NCBI GenBank assembly: GCA_949316495.1
Contig: OX439002.1
Location: 56,026,531-56,090,530, forward strand
Direction: 5' to 3'
Source: Amphiduros pacificus
Taxonomy: Eukaryota; Annelida; Polychaeta; Phyllodocida; Hesionidae
Length of the DNA: 64,000 nt
Shown: one piece after another, positions 38,583-48,858 of the stretch
Layout of the letters: each line of letters starts with the position of its first letter
How positions within the stretch are numbered: position 1 is the stretch's first letter
The notes under the pieces: generated by a model
What the model was told of the DNA's origin: nothing
Databases searched by the model: none
Seen by the model: the letters and a program-made list of their open reading frames with translations, nothing else
Made by a program: the position numbers and the translations under genes

Positions 38583-38940
38583 GTTATTTTTAGCACTCAT
38601 GATTGACAAGTAGGTCAGTCGGTCAGTCATCTGTTATATGGCAGCTAACAGTATATCTGTAACTAAACCAAATGTTAAAGATATTGCAAATGTACTTGGT
38701 GACATTTTTAAGTCTGTGACCTTGGAAACAAAGGTCAAGGTCATGTTTTAGTATATCAATTGTGGGCCTTCATGAGGTAAATGAGTGGAAGAAATAGTGA
38801 ATCTGCAAATAAAATAATGATAACATATAGCCAAAGTTTTTGGTAGCACTTTGAAGCCTATGACCTCGAAAAACAGGTCATTGTATTTAGGCCATGTAAT
38901 ACAAATTTGGGGCCTCCATCTGAAATGGCCCATACCATAT
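38583..38940 (+). repeat. Dispersed repeat R2, copy 2
   Basis: Starts GTTATTTTTAGCACTCATGA, with TAGGTCAGTCGGTCAGTCAT and GGCAGCTAACAG as in copy 1 at 10902. It then holds two diverged monomers, each with a CTGTGACCTTGG / CTATGACCTCGA element followed by an AGGTCA repeat. Copy 1 is truncated relative to it. Confidence 0.75.
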
Positions 38941-39001
38941 AGCTCAGGTGGCTGGAGCTAATAAGTGAATTAAATCATTTGAAATAAAGTTTATTTTTCA
39001 G

Positions 39002-39189
39002 ACTGCTTTATCATACACATTGATACAAGCATCAGGCTTAGACCTCCTCAGGCAGGAGATATTCACCTGACTGGTAATGCCATTTATCATGCACTCTCCT
39101 TGGTCCATTCACCATTACACCCAGCTGGAGCACATTATGTGACCTCCAGATACCAGCCCGAGGCCTCTATCTCCCTGCACACATCTCAG
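39002..39189 (+). CDS. Candidate internal exon, unknown protein
   Basis: A 188-nt GC-balanced segment in AT-rich surroundings, bounded by GTTTATTTTTCAG and CAG|GTATGTA. One frame is fully open for 62 codons (after two bases completing a split codon, ending in phase 0); the other two close. The peptide starts CFIIHIDTSIRLRPPQAGDI and ends RYQPEASISLHTSQ. No domain is recognised. The intron behind it carries the 52-bp and 28-bp arrays. It could be an internal exon of a poorly conserved protein; a chance open frame cannot be ruled out because no partner exon was found. Confidence 0.42.
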
Positions 39190-39250
39190 GTATGTATCTA
39201 TTGAAAACAACTGAATTGTACCAAAAATCACTGATTCTACAGAATAATTT

Positions 39251-39514
39251 AACCTTGTAGAGCTTTAATTGAAGATCTGGAAATGTGTATATACATGACT
39301 TTAACCTTGTAGAGCTTTAATTGAAGATTTAGAAATGAGTATATACCTGACTTTATCCTTGTAGAGCTTTAATTGAAGATCTAGAAATGAGTATATACCT
39401 GACTTTAACCTTGGAGAGCTTTAATTGAAGATTTAGAAACGAGTATATACCTGACTTTAACCTTGGAGAGCTTTAATTGAAGATTTAGAAACGAGTATAT
39501 ACCTGACTTTAAAA
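39251..39514. repeat. 52-bp tandem repeat, 5 copies
   Basis: Units start at 39251, 39303, 39355, 39407 and 39459, each with AGAGCTTTAATTGAAGAT and GTATATACCTGACTTT. Adjacent copies 4 and 5 are identical over most of their length. Confidence 0.96.
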
Positions 39515-40188
39515 TTACCTTGTTTTAAATATACAGATCGGTAAATTAATATTGACCTGCATTTTAGTGACTACATCAGACTTTAACACCAGTGACAATG
39601 TAAATGCCTGATCTCAGCATATTGACTGGATCTATGGATACATACCCCAGTCTGGAGGGGTTAATCTGATCCATCAAAACCAGGCTGGCATATTTATAAT
39701 GATCACCATTCCACCGTCCTTACTGGACTGGGTTGTGTATGGATCCCTTTGCATCAGACCCAAATGTGTATCTCCTGCAGATATTCACCAAACCTGTTAA
39801 CCCCTAATGGACAGGACGGACGTCAACATCCACGTAACGCACGGGAGGGATGTAAACGTACCCGTTGTTTTGTCTTAATGACGTCATTTTGTAACATTAT
39901 GATGGGATGTAACTTGTTACAATGTAATCATGATAATGACGCCAGACAAGTTGGATCATGAGCTTTTGACCCCAGCACATTGAGTATATTGAGTAACCAT
40001 GGTTATCAATTTCATCAATTTAGCATGAAGATACACTCATCCAGAAAAAAGTGGTCAGTCCTGCCAATCAACACAATTCAGATAGGCTAGTCTGTTAGGG
40101 GTTAAACAGACCCATGTGTTTATCTGCTATTCACAAAGGTAAGTTTTTCCTTTTCATTAGACACAGGTAAAAAAACTACAATTCATAT
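39515..40188. other. Non-coding, with seed-like single units of the 28-bp repeat
   Basis: GACCCAAATGTGTATCTCCT at about 39758 and GACCCATGTGTTTATCTGCT at about 40109 resemble the 28-bp unit that expands from 40189. A TGACGTCA lies at 39879-39886. No gene seen. Confidence 0.5.
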
Positions 40189-40586
40189 GACTCAGGTATT
40201 TATCTCCTACTCCCTATCATAAGACTAAGGTGTGTATCTCATATTCATGAGACTAAGGTGTGTATCTCCTATTCATATGACTTCGGTGTGTATCTCCTAT
40301 TCATATGACTTTGGTGTGTATCTCCTATTCATAAGACTAAGGTGTGTATCTCCTATTCATAAGACTAAGGTGTGTACCTCCTATTCATAAGACTAAGGTG
40401 TGTACCTCCTATTCATAAGACTAAGGTGTGTACCTCCTATTCATAAGACTAAGGTGTGTATCTCCTATTCATAAGACTAAGGCGTGTATCTCCTATTCAT
40501 AAGACTAAGGTGTGTACCTCCTATTCATCACACCCAGGTGTGTACCTCCTATTCATCACACCCAGGTATGTATATACTATTTACGA
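40189..40586. repeat. 28-bp minisatellite, about 14 copies
   Basis: Regular 28-bp spacing of GACTAAGGTGTGTATCTCCT units from 40223 (40251, 40279, 40307 ... 40503), ending in two CACCCAGG variants at 40531 and 40559. Variants GTATCTC / GTACCTC occur in blocks. Confidence 0.97.
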
Positions 40587-42405
40587 GATAAGACCGAGTT
40601 ATGTCTCTCATGTAAGTATTCCTCAGAAAAAAACCAGACACTTAATTTTATGAAAGGCAAAGATCTGCAATCTATGTGCACCCAATAAATATATAATGCT
40701 TATATTCCTCATACACTAACAAACACCATGCATTTCTGGACACACCTGCTTTATTCATTAATTGGCTCTCTTAATAGATTTGTTGTCCATATACATTTAT
40801 AAAGAAAATGTAAATAATTAAGGCAGATATGACTGTGAAATCACTGTTTAAATTTCCTAAGGTATAAAAACATACAGGTCTGATCTGTGAAAACAAGCGA
40901 TGCCAAACCGAAACATGAAATGGCTGTAAAAAAGCTAAAAGAGCTGAAATTATCCATGGCTCAAATAAGAAGCAGGCAAAGTGAGGGATGGGAAACAATG
41001 CCGTGATTAATGTGGCCATCAGCCCAGTGTTAGGATGACTGATGCCAGCATCTCTCACTTTGCACAATCAGGTATTGATCAGCAGGTTCTGCTTGCAGTT
41101 TACCATTAAATACTCTCACATGAAAACCCCCCAAATAAACCCAATTTGGCGATATGCACTGGAGGCCACCAAGTGGCCAAGTGTCCATCTTGAACACAGC
41201 ATTCAAGAACTCATACATATATCATACATAAAAAAACATTTAATATCTATGAATGTTTTTATGTATATCTATTAAATATAAATTACAGCTGATGAGCGTG
41301 ATATTACCCCTGGCTTGACATCAACTGAGGATGTTAAAACAAAATAAATAAATGTGTGTATGTGTTTCACAAGAAAAAAAACCTTTGTTCATAGATAATC
41401 ATGTAACAATTCTACATCTGCATTGTACAAACATGCAAAAGTCTGAATAGAGAACTTTCTATTTGCTGTTAAATGAGCATTGCTTTGTTTTCTATGAGTT
41501 GCTTTTTGGCTTTCCTGTGTGTGGAGAGTGTCTGTACATCCCATTTCTGAACACATTCTGGGCATTACTGCTGCATTGGATTAGTACACCAGAAAGATCA
41601 GAAACTAAAAGACTAACATTTTACTGTAGTCTGAAATTTATGCTCATTTCTTTAAACCAAATACAAATGTTGTTTTGAAATCTTTTGTGATCTTGTTTAA
41701 AAAAAATAGAAAAAATATTCAAATATATATAATGATGTTTTATTTGTTTTTTTAATAAAGTGAATGTGTTTTTTTTTTCAGATCATCAAGATGAAATTGT
41801 ACAAATAAGCTTGCACTAAAATCAAATGTACCATAGCCCTTGAACATGCACATATAAATGCCTTGACCACAAACGTGCTTGCAATTTTCATCTTTTCACA
41901 TTCATGTTTACAGAAAAAGTGGTCATCATTTGTTGACTAACTTATGTTCCTTATTATTTCCTTTGCTTGTTATTCCATCCATGGAGTTTTGTTATTGCCA
42001 AAAAAAAACCAAAAAAAAACGGGACAACAATAGTGGGAGGCAGACAATTGTCAGAGGGACCAGACAATAAGCTGAGGTGGTGATTTATCCTGACGGGAGG
42101 TCAGACCAGGTGTGGGTGCACATGACACATGATCTGAGCCAGTTGACGGAGCCACTTTGACCAGCTAATAATCCTACACCCTGTCCCATAGTGCTACCAA
42201 TACCAGGAGAACTTATTCTGTTACAATCCCTCCCTATTGCCAGCAATGCATGTATATGTGAGTACTGCCAAATGCTCAGCCACAAACAAATATTCAGAGG
42301 TCTCTTCTGTCTGCCACATAGTTTGTCCTCTCCATCTTTATCTTTCCTTCTCCCTGAGGGAATCTTCTCTACACCCACACCAATGTCAAGTACATTACAA
42401 ATAAA

Positions 42406-42412
<7 letters not shown>
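40587..42412. other. Non-coding, no supported gene
   Basis: AT-rich. The T-run ending in CAG at 41781 is followed only by a 7-12 codon frame. No gene accepted. Confidence 0.5.

Positions 42413-42414
<2 letters not shown>

Positions 42415-42477
<63 letters not shown>
42415..42477. repeat. (GT)n microsatellite, about 31 units
   Basis: Uninterrupted GT run directly abutting the SINE at its 5' side. It yields spurious CVCVCV / HTHTHT frames. Confidence 0.98.
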
Positions 42478-42479
<2 letters not shown>

Positions 42480-42763
42480 CAGCATCTAGTTGGTTAGAGT
42501 GCCAGTTCCTCTGTGGTGATCCAAAGGTCATGAGTTCGATCCCCGGCCATGCCGAGATTGAACTCATGATACAATTTACCATATGAGCTGAGGCCCGTGC
42601 CTAAAGGGTTAACCTGTTGTCCTTGTAAATCTGTGACCGGGTGGGTTGTCATGTCAAGGACCTGTGGCATGCACTATATCTGCTACAAGTAGGTCTCATC
42701 GCGAAATGAGTGAGATAATGTTGAAAGTGATGTAAAACCCCAAACAAACAAACAAAACAAACA
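42478..42763 (+). mobile_element. tRNA-derived SINE, apparently full length
   Basis: The head has a tRNA-like A-box region (TCTAGTTGGTTAGAGTGCC, 42485-42503) and a B-box (GAGTTCGATCCCC, 42532-42544). A ~180-bp body follows, with GTAGGTCTCATCGCGAAATG near its end, then the tail TAAAACCCCAAACAAACAAA. tRNA head, conserved-looking body and (CAAA)-type tail are the standard parts of molluscan SINEs. It is inserted between the (GT)n tract and the 5' end of element copy B. Confidence 0.82.
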
Positions 42764-42795
42764 GCGCCCAACAATATGTCACCAAAAATAACTAT

Positions 42796-44835
42796 AAACA
42801 TAGGCATCAGAGATGCATCAACCCTCAGCCCTGGTAACTCATTGCACAACATTCGCTCCACACAATATTTGTAAACAAAACGTCACTGCACCAAGGCAAA
42901 TTGATGCAGGGGTAAAAAAACCCATAAAATCTACTTCCTTTGATAGCTTAGGTGTATCAAGTATCATGAAACTGTCATCATTTACTCTAGAATTATTGAG
43001 ATGGGCCGGTGACCTTGAAAAGCAGGTTAAGGTCACCGTCCATCAAACTCATCTGGAGTCTTCCCAGATGCTTATGTGTGTCAATTTTCATGAAGCTGCC
43101 ATTATTTGTTCTTAAGTTATTGCAATGACGTGGATTTGACATGATTGTCCCTGTGACCTTGACAAGTAGGTGAAGGTCATGTTCCATCGAGAGAAGTCTG
43201 AGGTTTTCACCAGATGCTTATGTGTGTCAAGTCTCATAAAGCTGCCATCATTTGTTCTTGAGTTGTCACGATGACAAGGATGATTTCACATAATTGTCCC
43301 TGTGACCTTGAATAGTAGGTGAAGGTCATGTTCCCTCAAGAGAAGTCTGAGGTCTTCACCAGATGCTTGTGTGTCAAATCTCATAAAGCTGCCATCATTC
43401 GTTCTTGAGTTATTGCGATTCTTGGGATTTCACATAATTGTCCCTGTGACCTTGAAAAATAGGTCAAGGTCGCCGTCCACCAAACTCGTCCGAGGTTTTC
43501 ACCCGATGCTTATGCGTGTAAAGTTTCATGAAGCTGCCATCATTTGTTCTTGAGTAATCATGATGACAAGGATGATTTCACATAATTGTCCCTGTGACCT
43601 TGAAAAGTAGGTGAAGGTCATGTTTCATAGAAAAAAATTCTGAGGTCTTCACCAGATGCTTGTGTGTGTCAAATCTCATAAAGCTGCCATCATTCGTTCT
43701 TGAGTTATTGCGATTCTTGGGACTTCACATAATTGTCCGTGACCTTGAAAAATAGGTCAAGGTCACCATCTATCGAACTCGTCCGAGGTTTTCACCAGAT
43801 ACTTTTGTGTGTCAAGTTTCATGAAGCTGCCATCATTTGTTCTCATGTTATCACATAATTGTCCATGTGACCTTGAAAAGTAGGTGAAGGTCATGTTTTA
43901 TAGAAACAATTCTGAGGTCTTCACCAGATGCTTATGGGTGTCAAATCTCATAAAGCTGCCATCATTTGTTCTTGAGTTATGCGATTCTTGGGATTTCACA
44001 TAATTGTCCCTGTGACCTTGAAAAATAGGTCAAGGTTGCCATCCATCGAACTTGTCCGAGGTATTCACTAGATGCTTTTGTGTGTCAAGTTTCATGAAGC
44101 TGCCATCATTTGTTCTCGTGTTATCGCGATGACAAGGATGATTTCACATAATTGTCCATGTGACCTTGAAAAGTAGGTGAAGGTCATGTTTTATAGAAAC
44201 AATTCTGAGGTCTTCACCAGATGCTTATCGGTGTCAAATCTCATAAAGCTGCCATCATTTGTTCTTGAGTTATGCGATTCTTGGGATTTCACATAATTGT
44301 CCCTGTGACCTTGAAAAATAGGTCAAGGTCACCGTCCATCGAACTCATCCGAGGTTTTCACTAGATGCTTTTGTGTGTCAAGTTTCATGAAGCTGCCATC
44401 ATTTGTTCTTGTGTTATCGCGATGACAAGGATGATTTCACATAATTGTCCATGTGACCTTGAAAAGTAGGTGAAGGTCATGTTTTATAGGAACAATTCTG
44501 AGGTCTTCACCAGATGCTTATGGGTGTCAAATCTCATAAAGCTGCCATCATTTGTTCTTGAGTTATGCGATTCTTGGGATTTCACATAATTGTCCCTGTG
44601 ACCTTGAAAAATAGGTCAAGGTCGCCGTCCATCGAACTCGTCCGAGGTTTTCACCAGATGCATATGTGTGTCAAGTTTCATGAAGCTGCCATCATTTGTT
44701 CTTGAGTTATCGCGATGACAAGGATGTTCGCTACAGACATACATACATACAGACATACATGTACATACATACATACCCACGCCAGGAGTACTGCAATACC
44801 CTCAGCCTGATTACATCAGGGGCTGAGGGTAAAAA
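42796..44835 (+). mobile_element. Pearl/Helentron-like non-autonomous element, copy B (12 monomers)
   Basis: Same ends as copy A: AAACATAGGCATCAGAGATG with ACCCTCAGCCC at 42821-42831, and the 3' palindrome at 44798-44830. GTGACCTTGA starts at 43009, 43153, 43302, 43446, 43594, 43739, 43867, 44012, 44160, 44305, 44453 and 44598. From 43867 on, steps of 145 and 148 bp alternate, a dimeric higher-order unit of ~293 bp. The three dimers beginning 43867, 44160 and 44453 share private variants (TTATAGAAACAATTCTGAGG or near), so they arose by local duplication inside this copy. Non-coding. Confidence 0.78.
44735..44778. repeat. (CATA)n microsatellite inside element copy B
   Basis: ACATACATACATACAGACAT with one TGTA interruption, at the same place as in copy A. 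Confidence 0.95.
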
Positions 44836-47800
44836 TGGTAAATGCAGACCAAATAACATGGATTTAGTTGAAATATACATAAAAAGAAGTGCAATTATTC
44901 TACAGCAGAATGTCTTGAAAGCCTAAATTGCCTAGTGACCTTATTTATTCACAGATGTAAAGGAGAGGAATATTATAAGATAAATGGATTAAGCATGTTT
45001 AATGGTTTCATATTTCAAACCTAACAAAAGTAAAAGTTCAGCTCCTTTAACTAAACTTTCTAGATTATATTCATAAGTATATTATTGCAAATCTATCAAA
45101 TCCTTTAACAAAGCAAGCATAATGCAGAAACAAATATAATTCATAACATGCTCAATATCAACAACAAGTACCAGCTAGGTGCAGATCATTTCTTGATGGG
45201 GGGCATATTTTGATGGAAAATGGCTTGAAGCTTATTTTAAAGCACAGAATGCTCCATTTTACATTGAAGATACACAAGAATAGGAATTGTTTGTATATTA
45301 ACTCTATGGTGGTTGTAATGAAACATTTAATTTTTTCTTGACAGCTTGAAGAACACATCACAATAAATGTCTATTTTCACCTGAGAGAAATGATTGAATT
45401 AATGATTTCCTTCCTGCATTATTTTAGAAAAACTTGAAGTAAACTTCAAGAATAAATAAAGCAAACCAATGAATAAATTAAGTCATTGCATTAATTAACA
45501 AGAATAATACTCTCTGAGAAAGAATCATGTCACACTGACAAAACATGAAAAAAAACCCATGTGTTTTTTTATTTCTGGAGGGGCAGAAAACGTCCTGCTT
45601 GGTAATCTGCATACCCCAGTGTGGTATAAATACACTCTGCCACTAGGGGGCACAGCTGAGGGCTATGACACTGTTAATCAAAGGTGGTGGTGTTGTCAGC
45701 CACTCAGGTATCTGTCCCTCTCATGCTAGAAACATGCCTAGTTTTATTTGACTGTATAACACCTGTACCTGGATCAGGGGAGACGAAAATGGTATATATA
45801 ATCTGCTTGAATAATCTAGCCTCACCCAAGCTTATATAAGCTTATCCTGGTTATATAGAACTGACATAATATTCTTTTCATACTGCCTCATAGAGATTTA
45901 GTCCATTACTTTATGCCATGTATATATTACTCATAAAAATTATATATATATATATAATTTATAGTCCAAAGTAAAAAAGTAGTTATATATATACACACTG
46001 AACCATATGAACTAGTATATTGACAAATATAATCAGCCAGTTCACCAAGGTAGCTAGCTAACTGGGTGCAGATCTGAAGGTGGATGGGGCAGATCTGAAG
46101 TGGGAGACCAGTAAGCCATTAGCTTTATTGCTGTCCTACTTGTATGTGGCAGAAGCACAAGGTAACCTGGTCCCAGGGCCAAACATTCACTGCCGGCCTC
46201 CAAAGATCATAAACAGGGAAGTCTGGCTACATGATCTTGTTCAAATCATGTGCTTCTTTAACACCTGTGCATGGTGTGTGGGTTTTTTTTAGTCTGAACT
46301 CATTTATTCTGTTTGTTCATCACTGACAACTCTGCATCTATGTTAGTTAACCCATCCCCATTATTTGTACATCATCGGCTGATAACATCCTGTTTTCTGC
46401 TTCATACCATATAAAGATAAGTCAGATATCTGATGATATTTCTGATTTTGTTCCAACCTTTCAAATGGAGACATCATGTTGTTCAATATTAATGGCCTGA
46501 AAGCAGCCAATGAGTGGCACAATGGATGAGTTCCACTTTGTCTTGTTTATACTGATAGCAGGGATGTGTGGGCGTTCTAATATGCACAAGGAAGTGATAT
46601 CTGATCTCCTAACATACATTTTTCTCAAAACTACCAGGAAATGCCGACTGGCTTATTTGTTTTGCCCATAATATTATGGAGCATTGAACTATCCTGATTT
46701 TTTAAAATAAGTTTATATTACCCACTATATATAAAAAAAATCTAATAATGCTGTACAATATCACAATTGTCTTTAATCACACCTCAAATCAGGAATGTTA
46801 TAAAAGTTTATTCTTGTGTATTATAATCTAATTAAATGTGCAACATCATCATTTTATGTTGAATATGAATCCCTCCAAAAATGTTTCTCAAAAGGCAAAA
46901 CAACAAAAAGAATTCTTGACATCACAAACTTACTGTGATATTTATGCTCTTGAAAATTAATCAAAATGTTCATTCACAATTGATCCGAAAAGAAATTAAC
47001 AGAAATAAGACAAAAATATAACCAATTTATTTACACAATTGCAGCCATACTTGTAAGAGGGAGTGGGCTAAATAATTGCATCAAATTTTAAATTGTATTC
47101 CTCAGTCATAGCAGTTACCTGCTATCAAGCATGACTTTGGCTTGTTCAACCAATATGTGAATGTTACATATGATATAATAACAGCTTAAGTGCTCAATAC
47201 CGAGTAAGTGTCCCAACTTGATTAATCACATGGTGAATTAGGATCATACAGATAAGAAAAAGTGATATACTGGTATATACTTTCTGATCTTCACTTTCAG
47301 CAAATAAATGAAAACACTCCAGAGGTTTCATCTTTCTTGATGGTCTGGCATGAAGTATACAGAAGGTGTGAGTTTTTAATCGCGTGGGACTCACTATTTC
47401 TATGAAAGTCTTGCTGTCAGTCATATAGAAGCCATTTAGAAATATGGGACAGAGTTGAAAGCTAATGTAAGCAATTACCAAATGACCACTTGACCATGGA
47501 GTAATTATCATGGAGATATCTCCTATAGATGTGCATGTGAAAGATAGAATTAACAATTCAATCAATACTGCAATGTTCTGTCTGGTTTATTAAAGCTGGT
47601 GAAAATTGCCAAAAGCAAGCCATTTTTGGTGAAATTGTTGTATAAATCAGCATCAATCTACTACATGTCTAGCTGCGATAAATTGCTTTGGATTCCTGAT
47701 ATTTACAACACATATTGTTTGTACTAAATCCAATAGCTGAGCATCAAGAAGGCACCAAACCATTTTGTGCCACTTGTGTTCAATTTGGCCTTTTCATATT

Positions 47801-48713
47801 GCAATATTTTTCTTTGACCGTTTGGCTGACCTTTTCTCAGCAGCAACCAACCTAATTATTGAGACTAGTAGCCTGGATTATTGGGATTATTAATACTTAT
47901 TATTCCTTTCATTTCATACCGGCATATGCTGAGAAACATCTGTACCTTTATCCCCAAAGTGTAAATATTCAACGGCAATTCTTTCTGAAAACCCAACAAG
48001 AAAACTCCTGATATTTTTCCTTCTTAGACAAGGGTAATAAACCATTCAGATGATTTTTCAATCAGATATTATCAATACTCCATCCCACACCCCTAATATA
48101 ATATAAATCATCCTTCCTAAAATACTTTTGAACAAATGTAATAGGCATGTACACGTGTACTGTTGTGGCACTGTGCATAAACTTGTTCCAAGAGCTGACC
48201 AATTGCACATAACTTTATATAATAATTGCATGCTAATATGCTGTATACTTTTGATCCTCCTAAAAAAAACAATGTATATTTGCAAAAGTAGTCTGCGACT
48301 CTACCTTGCCATGCCAGATATAAGTGGAGTCTCAGACTGTGATAAATTGATAAAAAATGCCTACCATAAAATGTGTGAGTGTCATTGAGTGCTTGGTTAT
48401 GTCATATAGCTCTATGTATACTTTGCAAATCATGACATGACACTTCACAGTTTGGCAGACAGCAGGATTCCCATTGCAGGTTGCATACTTACCCGACATT
48501 TTTTTTTCCTATTCTCATATCTTTCTACTTTCTACTTTGTTTTGAGTGCAGCAAGTACTTAGATACTTAGTAGCTCCTACTTGACCTGCTCACCTAAAGT
48601 CAAGTCCAAATGGAACATATTTCTTACAAAGTAAAATTGATCACTGGACTGGTGTGGGGTGGACAAAATTGAATGCTAACATTTCCTGTATTTACATCAC
48701 ATTATCAATTAAA
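44836..48713. other. Non-coding, gene-poor
   Basis: No supported exon. A short (TA)n lies at 45943-45957. The 123-codon minus frame at 47194-47565 is within chance expectation and has no recognised domain. A strong CTCF-like site is at 45640-45653. Confidence 0.5.
45640..45653 (+). promoter_or_regulatory. CTCF-like motif, full consensus match
   Basis: CCACTAGGGGGCAC fits all 14 positions of the metazoan CTCF core CCASYAGRKGGCRS, within a repeat-free, GC-balanced stretch. Molluscs possess CTCF, but binding here is only inferred. Confidence 0.45.
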
Positions 48714-48858
48714 ATGAGAATTGCTGACTCCCACAATGATATGATTACGGAATCTCTCAATAAAAGATTCAGCCTTGATCAAGAATTAATCAATATCCTT
48801 AAATTATGCCTCTATGACGAAATGGTGGACATCATTAATAATGATACTAATGTTCTTG
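48714..48858 (+). CDS. Possible first exon, unknown protein (weak)
   Basis: ATG at 48714 in fair context opens a 48-codon frame, MRIADSHNDMITESLNKRFS, then a helical-looking stretch (LDQELINILKLCLYDEMVDI), ending CTTG|GTAAGATA, a good donor. The peptide composition is protein-like, but there is no CpG-rich promoter, no partner exon and no recognised family. It is kept only as a candidate. Confidence 0.18.

Noticed and set aside
41781-41818. Short exon after a long T-run ending in CAG
   Set aside because: Frames close within 7-12 codons in AT-rich DNA; T-runs before CAG are common here.
42532-42544. tRNA gene suggested by a perfect B-box
   Set aside because: No cloverleaf; followed by a SINE body and CAAA-type tail, so it is a tRNA-derived SINE.
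42085-42582. 165-codon minus frame with a long HTHTHT stretch
   Set aside because: It runs through the (GT)n tract and the SINE; an artefact of low complexity.
47194-47565. 123-codon minus frame with hydrophobic segments
   Set aside because: Length is within chance expectation in AT-rich DNA; hydrophobicity follows from T-rich codons.
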